This document shows, piece by piece, positions 47,415 through 58,799 of a DNA stretch of 64,000 nucleotides. The first letter of the stretch is position 1. Each line of letters opens with the position of its first letter. The stretch is from Melieria omissa (lineage: Eukaryota; Arthropoda; Insecta; Diptera; Ulidiidae), in NCBI GenBank assembly GCA_963971225.1, contig OZ020267.1:37042989-37106988 (forward strand), given 5' to 3'. Both the position numbers and the translations under genes were made by a program. The notes below the pieces were generated by a model. The model was not told the origin of the DNA, made no database searches, and saw nothing but the letters and a program-made list of their open reading frames with translations.

Positions 47415-49447
47415 CTGAGAAGAGAAAAAAGACACGTGAGCATCGGACAATCGATGAGCCGTCTGCCCGGCTCATCATTTAAGTGCCATAAATTGTGGAA
47501 TATTAAATGCGCATCTGGAGGCAAAACAATGCCAGCCCGCAAGTGAGTGAGTGCATTTGTGTGTGTGAGCATCAATAGGTGTAACATGTGACGCGCTGTT
47601 GGGATGCGTCGCTGATTACACTGGTTACAAGTGTGTAACATAAGTGTGCAGATGTACGAAGGGAAACTCCGCATAGTTCAACGCGGCCTTCACTAGACGC
47701 GAACATGTGCATCGCTTTGCGCTGTCTGGTATTTGAGTTGAGTTGAGTAATTTGAGGATAACGATCGCTGCGCCACGCACAGACAAATTGAGTAATTGCA
47801 CCGGCAATCCGCGAGTGTGCGCCGGTGCAACTTAATGGTGATTGATGAAATCAACATCTCGTGCGAATTTACGTGCGTTCGGTCTGCGGCGTTGGTGTGC
47901 CAAACAAAAAAATTTAGTTGCACACCACCTCCACGCAGCCAATTTGATTGAAATTTATAAAATAAAATCGAATTTTTTGTGCAAATTCCAAGCAATTTTT
48001 CAAAGTGCTAATTTTTAAATGGATTCCAACAAACTATTTGATTCCAATTAAGGAATTTAGAACTGCATTGCATTGGATTCCAACCATCCAAGTTCATAGT
48101 TTGTTTTCATTTGTACAAAAGTTAGAAATAGAAAAGTGAATGTAAAAAATTACTTGGAATTTGCAAATTGAATTGTCAACCAATTATTTGTAATCCCTCC
48201 TTTCCCCATCAGCTTGAAATGTGTGCGGTAACACATGTTGGACAAAATAGTGTTGCATACACATTTTTAAAACGGTCGAAATATGTGGTATCACAATGGG
48301 CCTCTTAGACTTCCGAGTATGTCTCTTACAGAGGCAGTTACCATAACCTAACCCAACTGTAATTGGCACAATGCTGCCTTTGAAATTAAATTTTCCTATG
48401 GTATAAATTTTTTTAAGCATCACACTACGCTCGTGAGATACGATTGATTGGTATGTAACAACCTAACAACATCTTATATGTGTCGATCAACAGATTGGAG
48501 AGCTTGTATTCTCAACTACAAGTTTCAGTAGACCAATAACTCAAAACAAATCTCTTATAAGTGTACTTACAACTTTGTATTGCTGGAATAAACACTGAAA
48601 GTTAAACCCTCAAATTCATATTGATGCCTTTAGGGACACTAACATATTTGTGTATATCTTCAAATTAAACCCCGATTCAATATATTGAAACGACAACCAT
48701 ATTCGCAATCTGTTTGCTTATATTTAGTAGGTTATTAATAATTTATTCACAGAAAAACCTATGTTTATTTAGCAAACCTGAAAATAATTCATGCATTTGA
48801 GGGTTGAAGACAAAACTGATCTTTGATAAACATGACACGATTTTGATGTCAGGAACAAACACCAGGTATGTAAAATTGGGAGAAAGCAAAAATTACTTTC
48901 GGTAGACATTAGACACAATCTGGATGCTATGAACAAACTCCAGGGATGCTTTTGTCTTTAATTCAAAATGCTTCTTAGAGTGGTAAAGCATTTTGAATTA
49001 ATGTAATGATCGACCTTCACAAAAGTTATCCAAGGTAAAAACATCAAAGAAAGTTGGAAGAAAATATAATGAATTTTCAGGCTTAGTACTTTGCTTCACT
49101 TGCATAGAAATCTCATGTTTTTAGTTGGAATCAAATCTAGAAAAAAGTTCACCAAAAACTTATTATTAATTTGGCAACTCTTCAATAGTATCCTGGTGTC
49201 GCTAATGTTCCAATGGCTCTACACAAACATACACCAACGAAACCTTATAAACCTATTCAACTACCTCAAAGCTGAATAAAAACTGGTATAGTCTCTTGTG
49301 TCGTATTCATAGAGTTGAAACTTCACAGAATTTCACTAGATACCATGGCATGAGGCAAAAGAAGGTGCTTTACGCTCTCTGATAGGTTCGGAATCATTCT
49401 GTGGACTATTAAGAAGCCACATTCAGGAGTGGCTACAGAAATGGTTC
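47415..49447. other. Intron 4, right part
   Basis: Apart from the retroelement tail at 48285-48358 there is no recognised element. Sequence is AT-rich with scattered short frames. Confidence 0.5.
48285..48358. repeat. Dispersed retroelement 3' tail (TATCACAATG family)
   Basis: GTGGTATCACAATGGGCCTC through ACAGAGGCAGTTACC and CATAACCTAACCC is related to the 24.8-kb and 17.1-kb copies. It lies in intron 4. Confidence 0.5.
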
Positions 49448-49873
49448 TTCTTCTTCTTCTTGACTGGCACGACAGCCCAATTACGAGACTAAGGCCTAGC
49501 TTCCCGCAACCATCCGTGTTGTGCGTGCAAATTTGTACACGGATGGAAGGGACCTACAGTTTTATGCCGATTCCGAACGGTGAGTTGGGAGCTTTTTCAT
49601 AGGAAATTTGACTCTCAGAGGTTTGCCATTTCCTGCTCAGAGGACAGTCGCCGACAGAAATGGTTAGACCAGAAATTTGCCGACCAATAGTCCATCCGTG
49701 TTGTGCGTGCAAATTTGTACACGGATGGAAGGGACCTACAGTTTTATGCCGATTCCGAACGGTGAGTTGGGAGCTTTTTCATAGGAAATTTGACTCTCAG
49801 AGGTTTGCCATTTCCTGCTCAGAGGACAGTCGCCGACAGAAATGGTTAGACCAGAAATTTGCCGACCAATAGT
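49448..49873. repeat. Retroelement-like unit with exact 182-bp tandem duplication
   Basis: A CTT-repeat followed by GACTGGCACGACAGCCCAAT introduces the block; read inverted this is an AAG-type tail. Two copies of 182 bp (49510-49691 and 49692-49873) follow head to tail and appear identical. The text GTTTGCCATTTCCTGC resembles dispersed insect retroelement sequence. Confidence 0.75.
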
Positions 49874-50425
49874 CCAATACGAAAGAAATACGGCTGGCAA
49901 AATAGATTCTTGCCTCAGACAGACCAGTGTTGGGAAAATTCCTTGTACAATATCGGAAAGATCTTCGTATCTTCACTGGACACCTAATGGCGCATTGCTC
50001 ACTTATATATGATACCATCCCATACATATGGAAATATCCATCCAACAGACATTGCTCCATGTTTTATGTGAATTTCTTGCGCTAAGCAGACATAGAATTC
50101 TACAGTTTCAACCATCTGGAAACTACAATCTCAGATTGTGTTGGAATTTATTAAAATCCTAAACATGGAAGTTAAAACAATGGCTGTACAGAAAGTCCAG
50201 TAATAATATTACTGCAATGAACTGTTGGAAATGTTGAGAGAAAGCTTTGGTTAAAGTTATGATCCTGAGATTGATAGATGTTTCTTGATGAAGTGAAATA
50301 AGGCAACTTGCTTTAACCTCAAAGTAATTGAATTCGTTGCTTCAAATTGTTCTACCTTAATTATGTAATAATTACGTAATAGTTATGTATATGAATAATG
50401 CTCTCATCAATTAAAGAGATATAAA

Positions 50426-50624
50426 GGCTGTCTTCGTAAACGAATTAATGCAAAGCATCAGTGTCTTTTATTTCTAGACCATTGAAAATTGAAAAGCTTA
50501 ATATGCGCAACTCTATTCCGAATTGACAGGCTAACGGAGTTGCGCATATTAATCCTTTCGATTCTCAATGGTTTGGAAATAAAAGGCACTGATGCTTTGC
50601 TTGAATGCGTTTACGATGACAGCC
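50426..50624. mobile_element. Short foldback hairpin element
   Basis: GGCTGTCTTCGTAAACGAAT at the left and the inverse of GGCTGTCATCGTAAACGCAT at the right start arms of about 88 bp with scattered mismatches around a short loop. It has MITE-like structure with no ORF. Confidence 0.7.
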
Positions 50625-50675
50625 AAAGATAAATGTTTCGTAAAAGTAGAAGATTTTGTTATGAATGGTTGTGCT

Positions 50676-50813
50676 TAGTGGCGCACACGGTGTTGGGAGT
50701 TGAAACCGACTCCAAAAACACAAAAATTGCATGTAAAAAATATGGTTTCGAATGGTATTTGGCTCAAAAGTTGTACGCAAACCACCCCAAATAAAATCTT
50801 GTGTGCGCCACTG
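50676..50813. mobile_element. hAT-like MITE candidate
   Basis: TAGTGGCGCACAC at the left and the inverse of CAGTGGCGCACAC at the right bound 138 bp. The inner segment GGCTCAAAAGTTGTACGCAA resembles GGCTCAAAACTTGCGTACGA at about 4650-4670, suggesting a family. Confidence 0.5.
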
Positions 50814-51062
50814 ATTGAGCCACTTACATGGAGTTCATGGCTTCGGTGGTTATAAAAAGCTAAAATTTTTTTAAAAGACATGCGCCCGATAGAAAAAGCC
50901 TTATTCAACAAGTTTTGTTTAAGGAATACAATGGACAGACAACAGGCCAACGAAAACAAAAGGTAAAAGAAGCAGTACGCTTGTGGTAACTATTTGGTTT
51001 AGAGGCAATCAGTTATAAGAAGCAGGCCGGAAGCAATGAGTGAAATTGTTTAATATTTATGC

Positions 51063-51764
51063 GAGGATGGTCTGAAAAGTTTCTGATCTCAACATAAAAA
51101 AGATAGCACTTGTGAGCAATAGGTAGGGAATCTGTTTGCATCTCTTTTGAAAGACACTAATACAAATTTCAGTCAATTTGAATGCACAGTTGATGTTTGA
51201 CAATGGTTTGAGTTAGTCAACCAGAGTGGGTTTGTGAAAATGGAAAAAACGAGTATAGAGAAGTCATTAAATATTTGATTTTGAAAGGCAATACGCCAAG
51301 GACTAGTAGGACGCTGGTTACAGGGACTCTAAACCAATATTTACAACTGTGAAATTTTGGGCAGCTGAGTTTAAACGTGGTCCAGCTTGGGAGACAATGA
51401 ATACTCGTTTGGTTGAAAGACTGCAACTACTGACCACAATATCGTTTAAGTTATCCAAATGGTGTCAGACATCCATCAAATTATTGTGAGAAAAATATGC
51501 TATGAATTTATCTAAGGAATGTGTTTGTCACATAATGAATCAAGGTTTTGGCTGCTCCCGAGTTGGATACGTGTTTGCTCACGTTGAACTAAAAACGTGT
51601 TTGAATGAACATTTCAAATATCCTTTTAGTTAATTAAGGTGCCCTAAATCAGAGCGGGGAGTAGTATGTAGACTGACGGCAAAACTATGTAAATAAAAAT
51701 AAATATAAATTTGAAAAAAGTTTCTTATATCTTTGTTAAGTTTGAAACTTTTCAGACCAACCTC
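51063..51764 (+). mobile_element. Mariner-like deletion derivative with decayed N-terminal coding
   Basis: Inverted ends GAGGATGGTCTGAAAAGTTT (left) and the inverse of GAGGTTGGTCTGAAAAGTTT (right) bound 702 bp in intron 4. Inside, from about 51240, broken frames read EYREVIKYLILKGNTP and KFWAAEFKRG, typical of the helix-turn-helix part of mariner transposases. Frameshifts and stops follow, and no catalytic region is present. Confidence 0.7.
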
Positions 51765-52660
51765 ATATATTAAAATAAATTTAAAATAATAACGTAACGT
51801 AAGGTTTTTATTCCCACAAAATTTTTTTAATGTGCTGCAATTACGCAAAGCTTTGTTGTGTGCTGCTGCTGCTGTCATCAATATTTTAACGACGATCGTC
51901 TAGACGCTGCAATTGTCTCTAATTGAATTTCAATGGATGCTTGTGGCTCGAACCTTTTATGGCCACTTGAGATGAAAGCGAAAGCAATCATGAAAATAAA
52001 AACAAAAAGCAAATCGACAATTTTTTTTCGATATTCGATTCTTGGCAAACAAACAATTTTATTGCCCCAAAGCACAGAAGGTATCCAAGAGTCGTTTGTT
52101 GCACTAATGAAAAGGGCGCCATGTGGCAGACCAACAGGCCGCAGCACTGTGCTCGGTGTGGGTGTGTGTGCAGTGAGAGAGACAAGCCGAAAGCGAAAGA
52201 GCGAGTAACCACATTGACAGATGTGGCAACATTAGTGCAAAAATCAAAAGCACAGAACTGCAGAAATCGAAAATAAAAGAAAGCAAAAGCCGACATAGAA
52301 ATCACTTGAAATTAAAAATAAATCACCAACGTGTTGAACAAATCAAAAAGGGCCAAATGCGGCACACGAAAAACAGAAACGGAAACAAAGTGAGAGCACT
52401 TCCGGCGCAAAATGGCAAAAGTGTGGTGTAAACGTTGTGGCAAAACGGGCAAAAAGCAAAGCAAACAAAACGGGGCTAAGTGCACACGGCTACGCGGCGA
52501 TGAAGTGCAGCGTTCGAGTGGGCGTCAAATAAAAGGACAAATGTATATATAACTAACGCGGTTTTCGAGTTATATGGTTTTTTGAACATTTTGTTGTTGT
52601 TGTCAGCTGAAAACAAATGTGGCCTTAACGGCATTTTTGGGCGCTGTGGTGGACACTTAC
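51765..52660. other. Intron 4, GC-richer block beside exon 4
   Basis: 51850-52560 is non-repetitive, with purine-rich stretches and CA words. No exon is supported by frame or splice sites, and it may be regulatory. Confidence 0.4.
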
Positions 52661-52879
52661 GTTGTCATGGCGGCTGTCGAGGGCGACGCTGGCTGCATGC
52701 CGTTACCGTTGCCCAGCAGCGTGGCAGCGCCGCCATAGCCGTCCGTCACGCTTTTACTGCCATTCAGAAAGTCATCAATCACTCGTCGGGGCTGGCGTTT
52801 GGATGGGACACGCGTGAACGCTGGCGGGGTGCGGCCCACGGAAAGTGCATCCTTGGTCGAGTGCTTCTCCGAGCGACTG
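52661..52879 (-). CDS. EPB41L4A: EPB41L4A exon 4: FERM-adjacent (FA) motif
   Basis: The exon reads SSRSEKHSTKDALSVGRT, then PPAFTRVPSKRQPRR, then a flexible tail ending STAAMTT. FxRxPSKRxxRR is the FERM-adjacent motif of 4.1 proteins, a known phosphorylation-regulated element. Donor GTAAGT is at plus 52655-52660. The acceptor is a tandem NAGNAG (TTGCAGCAG), so the exon can begin at 52879 or 52876, giving SSRS or SRS. Length is 219 (or 216), a multiple of three, with phase-2 introns on both sides. Confidence 0.9.
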
Positions 52880-53879
52880 CTGCAACGTTGTTACATGAGT
52901 TGTTGTTGTTGTAGTTGTTGGAGTTGGCGTTGGTTTTGCGTTGATCAATTGATGGTTGCACGGTTGGTCGGTTGGTTGCATTTGTGACAGAACGCACGTC
53001 GTTTTGTTGTGCGCAAAACATAGAACATAGAATGGGAACAAGAAAACAAAATACAAATGAAACAACAATAACGTCAACTCAAGTTGGGATACAGTACAGG
53101 TTTGTTGTTGTTGTTGTTGCAGGAGCGCAACATGACACAACAAAAACTACACTACAAACAAATGCATAAAAACAATGTGGAGAAAACTAGAAAAAAACGT
53201 TGGGTAGTAAAAAGTTTGCTCCGGCATCCGGACGCAGCTTCAGACAAATGAGTTGCGCGCCCAAAAGCGAAACGAATGCCGACCAAGGAGCGAGCAGACC
53301 TTGCGGCCAACATAAAACCACTAACGTTCACTTCATAAAACTCTAGCAACGACATGACCGTTCGGCGGCCAATCGGCATAGGGACACAAATTCATCACGC
53401 CGTCAGCATTGGCGTCGTTAAAGTCACCCGGTGCGATTTTTTTTGGCCTTAGGTTTTTTTGTGAATTTTTTTGAGTTTGTTTTTTTGTTTTTGCAAAAAT
53501 AGTTAGCTGTTACCTGGGCCGCGAATGCCTGTAACGATCTGTGGAAATCGTCAAAGTTTTGTGCCACAAATTGGCCGCATGTGCGGAACGAAGGAATCGG
53601 CGTGGCACGTCACGGATATTGAAACCACGCTAGCTGGGCATTCTTGCAAGTGCTACACACATATATACATATGTATATAAGTACTTATGTTTAGCTATGC
53701 ATTCTAGTAGTTGTTGTTTTTGTGTGTGTGGCATATGTGGCATTTTATACGTCTGCCGGAATCATTAGTTTTTGATTGCATATCTGCAGACGGCCGAGTG
53801 CTCGGTTTGCTCTGCTGATGTTAGCTTCTTGTTCCTTGGCACTTTAGAAGCGCTTCACGGTTTACATTTATTGTGGTCT

Positions 53880-53930
53880 TATTTACTGATATACATATAC
53901 ATATATATATATAAAGATATATATATATGT
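53880..53930. repeat. AT dinucleotide microsatellite
   Basis: Imperfect TATACATATA-type repeat in intron 3. Confidence 0.9.
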
Positions 53931-54066
53931 CCAAGACATATGTATGTATGTGCAGGCACACATATTCCTTGGTTACATTGACAGCGAAATCATAAAGTTT
54001 GACGAAAAGCGCAGAAAAAATATTCATTGCCCGCTTCAAGCAGTCTCAAGTGTGGACTTGCAATTA

Positions 54067-55358
54067 ACACTTCCTTCAATAATGTGTGTGACTGACACAT
54101 AGATGGCGGCACTAATACTAAATCAATATTTTTTTTCGAAATTGTGAACCTTTTTAGGGTTACTGTCAAAATTATATGTCAATCCGACCATTAGTTTACA
54201 AGTTACAGTGCTTTAAGTGACACTACTTTTGAGTTTTAAAAAAAATGAATTCAAAGCAATTCCGTGTGCTGATTTATCATTGTTTTTTAATGAAAAAAAA
54301 TACTGTTCAATGTCAGGAATGGCTTGAAAAACATTATTCGGACTCTGCTCCATCAAAAAGAACCATTTGTTATTGGTATGCCGAATTCAAACGTGGTCGT
54401 ACAGACACCGATGACATTCCATCTACTGGACGGCCAAATGACGCTGTTATTCCGGAAAACGTTGAAAAAACACTGAAAATCATTATGTCCGACCGTAAAG
54501 TGAAAGTGGGGGAGATTTCTGACATTCTAAAGATATCAGCAGGCAGTGTACACACCATAATACACGAACATTTGGTTATGAAAAAGGTGTTTTCGAAATG
54601 GGTGCCGCGTTTGCTCACACCGGAGCAAAAACAACAACGAATCGATGATTCAAAGAGCTGTTTGGACATGTTTACGCGCAACAAGTCGGAGTTTTTGCAT
54701 CGTTACATCACAATGGATGAAACATGGATCCACCATTTCACTCCAGAGTCAAATCGGCAGTCTGCTGAGTGGCATGCAACCGGTGAAAGCCGCCCAAAGG
54801 GTCCAAAGGCACAAACATCGGCTGGCAAGGTTATGGCGTCAGTATTTTGGGATGTGCACGGAATAATATTCATCGACTATCTTGAGAAAGGGAAAACAAT
54901 CAATAGCGACTATTATATAGCGTTGTTGGAACGTTTGAAAGAAGAAATCGCGATTAAGCGGCCCCATATGAAGAAGAAAAAAGTGTTGTTTCACCAAGAC
55001 AATGCACCGTGTCACCAGTCGATGAAAACGATGGCAAAAATGCATGAATTGGGCTTCGAATTGCTTCCTCATCCCCCGTATTCTCCAGATCTGGCCCCCA
55101 GCGACTACTGGCTCTTCGCAGACCTCAAAAAGATGCTCCGTGGTAAGAGATTTGGCTCAAATGATGAAGTAATCGCCGAAACTAAAACCTATTTTGAAGG
55201 CAAAGAAAAATCGTTCTACAAAGGCGGTATCGAAAGATTGGAAAAGCGTTGGAATGATTGTATCTCCCTAAAAGGGGACTATGTTGATGAATAAAAACTA
55301 ATTTTGGCAAAAAAATGTGTTTTAATTAGTTCGTCACACACATTATTGAACGAAGTGT
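54067..55358 (+). mobile_element. Complete irritans-type mariner transposon
   Basis: The 1292-bp element begins ACACTTCCTTCAATAATGTG and ends with its inverse; the 26-bp terminal repeats differ at one base (C/G at position 8). TA flanks both ends (54065-54066 and 55359-55360), the mariner target duplication. It carries one uninterrupted transposase ORF of the length usual for the family. It lies in intron 3 of the EPB41L4A gene in opposite orientation. Near-identical ends and an intact ORF indicate a recent insertion. Confidence 0.96.
54245..55294 (+). CDS. Mariner transposase, DD34D, apparently intact
   Basis: 349 residues; Himar1-like irritans transposases are about 348. The N-terminal paired-type helix-turn-helix region covers roughly 1-115, followed by the linker WVPRLL at 119-124 (WVPHEL in most mariners). 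Catalytic acids visible are D158 in TMDETW, D252 in FHQDNAPCH and D287 in YSPDLAPSDYW, with 34 residues between the last two. The segment GKVMASVFWDVHGIIFIDYL is shared with Himar-type proteins. The ATG follows an A-rich leader 178 bases inside the left repeat. The enzyme would cut and paste the element through its terminal repeats at TA. The change in the linker motif (RLL for HEL) is the one visible departure that might affect activity. Confidence 0.96.
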   Translation: MNSKQFRVLIYHCFLMKKNTVQCQEWLEKHYSDSAPSKRTICYWYAEFKRGRTDTDDIPSTGRPNDAVIPENVEKTLKIIMSDRKVKVGEISDILKISAGSVHTIIHEHLVMKKVFSKWVPRLLTPEQKQQRIDDSKSCLDMFTRNKSEFLHRYITMDETWIHHFTPESNRQSAEWHATGESRPKGPKAQTSAGKVMASVFWDVHGIIFIDYLEKGKTINSDYYIALLERLKEEIAIKRPHMKKKKVLFHQDNAPCHQSMKTMAKMHELGFELLPHPPYSPDLAPSDYWLFADLKKMLRGKRFGSNDEVIAETKTYFEGKEKSFYKGGIERLEKRWNDCISLKGDYVDE

Positions 55359-55360
55359 TA

Positions 55361-56739
55361 GTCGGCGAAGGCAAACGCCGCGTACGATATGTCACCACGT
55401 TGGTCCAGTGCGTTTTGCTACTTTTAGAGTGCAAAGCATTCGAGTGCCTGTGGAGTCCTTAAAGACCATTAATGTTCACATTTGTGGCGGTAATTTGGTT
55501 GGCCCGAAAATTGCCCTCAAACCATGTTAACAAGGCAAAGAGAGTCGGTCCGGACAGAGTTGTAACATATACACCCTACATTCATAAATAGAACGTTGTA
55601 TTTGTAGATATAATTTAAATTTGTTGTAAACAATTCTTAGTTCTACTTCTACCGTAGATTCTGTTAAAATTGTATCAAATTTCAATCCCTCATTCCAACT
55701 TGTTTAAAAAATATTGTCAGTATTTCATCAGTTCATTCAGCTGATAGATGGACCGATAAACTAGCGGACAGACATGAATGCTTATCGAAAACATTTTGAC
55801 TTCATCATATCAAATACCTTTCCTCTGAGCTTGACAGATGGTAATAAAATATTTGAGATCTGAGGAACCCAGAAGAAAGATCTAAAGTTAACAAAAATAC
55901 CACTTCCTGTAGTTTCATTCCAGAGTCGATAACTTTAGAACCAAAATTTGTATAGTGCTTTGCATTAAATATAAAAATTGTCACCTTTTTTCTTCAATCA
56001 AATCAACCACCAGCGAACCATATCGTTAATGACATTTCAGCTAAACCAAAGTCAAGGGCACTTCTTCTTTGGCGATTTTAATTAGTTTAATCAATCATTT
56101 CTATTGTTCAAAGCCGATTCTTCTCGGTAGTCACCTACCCTGGCAGAACAACACAACCGATTAACGTAACCAGCACAATTCCAGCTTAGAATCGTTTAAG
56201 ATGGAAGAGTCTTGTGGAGTCCTCATGCTCCAGAGAGGAGTGAAAAAGGAAACAAAAAAGCTGATTCTTCTTAACCAAATGAATGGGGAAGTGTCTAATT
56301 ACTGCGTCATCATGCTGTTCCCTCTTTTAAATGCACTAAAACTTCAGTCGAAGGTCTCAAACCGCAAGAAAAGGCAGAATCTCTACGTTAAATGTTCCAA
56401 AACCCCAGACTAGTTCAGTCAGTTTTGCCAAGTCCAGTCAAGTTTTATAAACCTAGAAAAGTTAAAATTTATACCTTTGTATATACGACTTGGTGCAATT
56501 AATTAGAACTCACTGTTTTAGGAAAAGCTTTTATTGTTTTTAGTTGTGAACGAGTGAAGGTTTCCTATATAAAAAGGAATAACCAAACAATTGTAGTTTA
56601 TTACACGTTTTTTAACTGAAGTTCTATTTTAAAGATTCATATGGTTCGTTTCTAATTAGTTGCATGAACCTGAAGACTTTTAAATCCTTTTGGATTAAGT
56701 TTCAGGAACTGGTTATCAATATGGCTACAATAATTAAAC
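55361..56739. other. Intron 3, unique AT-rich sequence
   Basis: Nothing recognised. A 70-codon frame at 56201-56413 is Lys-rich without a match. Confidence 0.5.
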
Positions 56740-57780
56740 GGTGACTTGAGTCAACTCTAATCTGTACAGTTCTCACCTTTTATACAGGGTGGGCGGAAAG
56801 TTTGTGCATACAAAAAAAAAACACCGTTAAGGATCATTTGTATTGCTTTTCAAAACTTTTTTAATTTAAATCACTAAATCATATCCAAGCCAAATTCAAT
56901 TGATCATTCATATTGTGTATGTGTGCCATTTTTTTCGTAGCACTCTAGGACTCGCAGAAAGTTAAGTGACTTGAATTAAGTCTACTTGGTACAATCCTCA
57001 TCTATGTAAGAGCAGATTGTCTGCCGAATCAGAGAGATGAGTGAGTTCGAGTCAAGTGTAATCTGTAAATTTCTTACCTATTTTAAGAACGGATAGTCCG
57101 TCTTAAGACTATCTTAGTGCCTATCTTGAGTGACTTAAACTATCTTCAGTGAGTTGAGTCAAGTCTAATCGGTACAATCTTCACCCATTTGAAAAGAAGA
57201 TCGCCTTATCCGAGAATGAAGTAAGTTGAGTTAAGTTAGGTATAGTCTGGTCTGAACAATCCTAACCTTTCTTGTAAGCAGATCCTTTAACTGATCAGAG
57301 AGATGAGTCAAATTTAGTCGGTAAAATCCCTTTAAATCCTTTTTTAAAAGCAGATAGCAGAAGATATGTGAGTTGAGTCAAGTCTAGTCGGTACAATCCT
57401 CATCTATGGGAAAAGCAGATCGTCTGCCATATCAGAGAGATGAGTGAGTTGAGTTAAGTCTAGTCTGTAAATTTCGAGTAGTAGATCGAGTAGATTGCCT
57501 ATTTTATCTAAAAATTAAGTGAGTTGAGTCTTGTCTGCACAGTCCTCGCCTTTTTTGCAAGCAAGGTTAGTTAAGAAAGTTAGTTGAATCATGTCTAGTC
57601 TTCATACTTCTCACCTATTTTGGAAGCAGATCATCTGGCAGACATGACAGTAAAGTGAGTTGACTCAAGACTAGTCTGAACAGTCCTTACCTCTTTTAAA
57701 GGCAGATCCTCTGTCTAATCTGATTCACTGCCTGATCTTCTTCTAAAAAAGGAAAGCATTGTGTAGACTAGGCTTGATTC
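56740..57780. repeat. Degenerate minisatellite of about 80-bp units
   Basis: The motif GAGTTGAGTCAAGTCTAGTC, then GGTACAATCCTCATCTATG and AAGCAGATCGTCTGCC, recurs around ten times with many indels. A Tc1 fragment (56785-56956) is embedded in its left part. It lies in intron 3. Confidence 0.75.
56785..56956 (-). mobile_element. Tc1-like 3' terminal fragment
   Basis: It begins CAGGGTGGGCGGAAAG after TA and, read inverted, contains the end of the transposase (GCGAGTCCTAGAGTGCTACG) and the 3' flank shared with the copy at 36970-38498. It is embedded in the degenerate minisatellite around 57 kb and lacks its other end. Confidence 0.75.
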
Positions 57781-58065
57781 AACTTAATCTCCTTCCCAGA
57801 GAACCCTTAAGATAAATTTATGTGTATTACTTAATGTTTCAAACAAAAATTTCGGATCAGAAAAGCGCTGAGAATGTTTCTCAGCGTTTTTTTTTTAATC
57901 CTTTAGTAGTTAATACAAGCAACTCGTTTCTACTAAATAAAGCTTCAAGCATTCAAAATATACAAACAACTTCTCAAAGCATTTCCCCAAACTTTCCATC
58001 AACTACTTATGAGTAAAAAAAAAGTTCATCCTTAAGCGTTCGCCTTTTTTCGCTTGAAAACTTAC

Positions 58066-58238
58066 CTATAACGCAATCGTGAGCCCAGCTGAAACAGGTC
58101 CGAGTTGTTCGACTGCGAATTGGGCACCGGCGCCACACGCACCAAACGAAAGAAGGCGTGATGCTCCACGCAGCAGCGCCACAGATGCTTGCAGGCCGAC
58201 TTGCGCGGCGTCTCGAAGCCATAAGTGCTGAGCTCGTT
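58066..58238 (-). CDS. EPB41L4A: EPB41L4A exon 3: end of FERM F3 lobe
   Basis: 57 codons plus two bases. The peptide contains NELSTYGFETPRKSACKHLW followed by RCCVEHHAFFRL, the most conserved motif of FERM F3 lobes (CKHLWKCxVEHHxFFR), then LFQLGSRLRY. The donor is GTAAGT (plus 58060-58065) and splits a serine codon that is completed by exon 4, giving the usual RYS at the FERM boundary. The acceptor is TTGCAG (plus 58239-58241). FERM F3 is complete and shows no disabling change. Confidence 0.95.
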
Positions 58239-58799
58239 CTGCAACGAAAAGTAAACGCGGCAAACGGGCAAAATGATAATAAGCGCAAATGTCGACAAGT
58301 GTCAAAGGAAACTTTTCAGCGACAGACAACTTTTTTCATTCGGCTCTGCTTTGCGGTGCTGCGTTGCGGAAATGCTTTCAAGCCTTGTTGCGCCTCTTTC
58401 TTTGCTTTTCTTTTCCTTTAGGTTACTGTCGATCAGGCGAATTGCTGCTTGAGCGGCGCCAAAAATAGCGCCTTCGCAGACACTTTGTTGCAGAGATACG
58501 TGTGACAAAGCGTCACAAGTGCGTTTAACTCTTTCAGCGCAGTGCGCGCGTAAAAAGCACGCTTCGGCGACGTTACGCGCGCACTGCGCACCGAAGACGG
58601 CGCTACTAATGGCTTTTGCTGAATTTCGTCGAGCGCGAAATTTTCTTCACTCTAGCGCCGCAAAGCAATCAGATCACAGTTGCAAAAAAGGCAGCAATGC
58701 AATGCAGAACACACAAAAAGTGTGAGTAACGTGCAAAAGGGAAAAGTGCTGGGGGAAAAAGTTAAAAAGCTGTCGTGAAGGGGGAGGGATGAAATTTAC

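Noticed and set aside
46836..47478. Overlapping long ORFs around exon 5
   Set aside because: Shadows of the real exon frame, which alone continues in phase into neighbouring exons.
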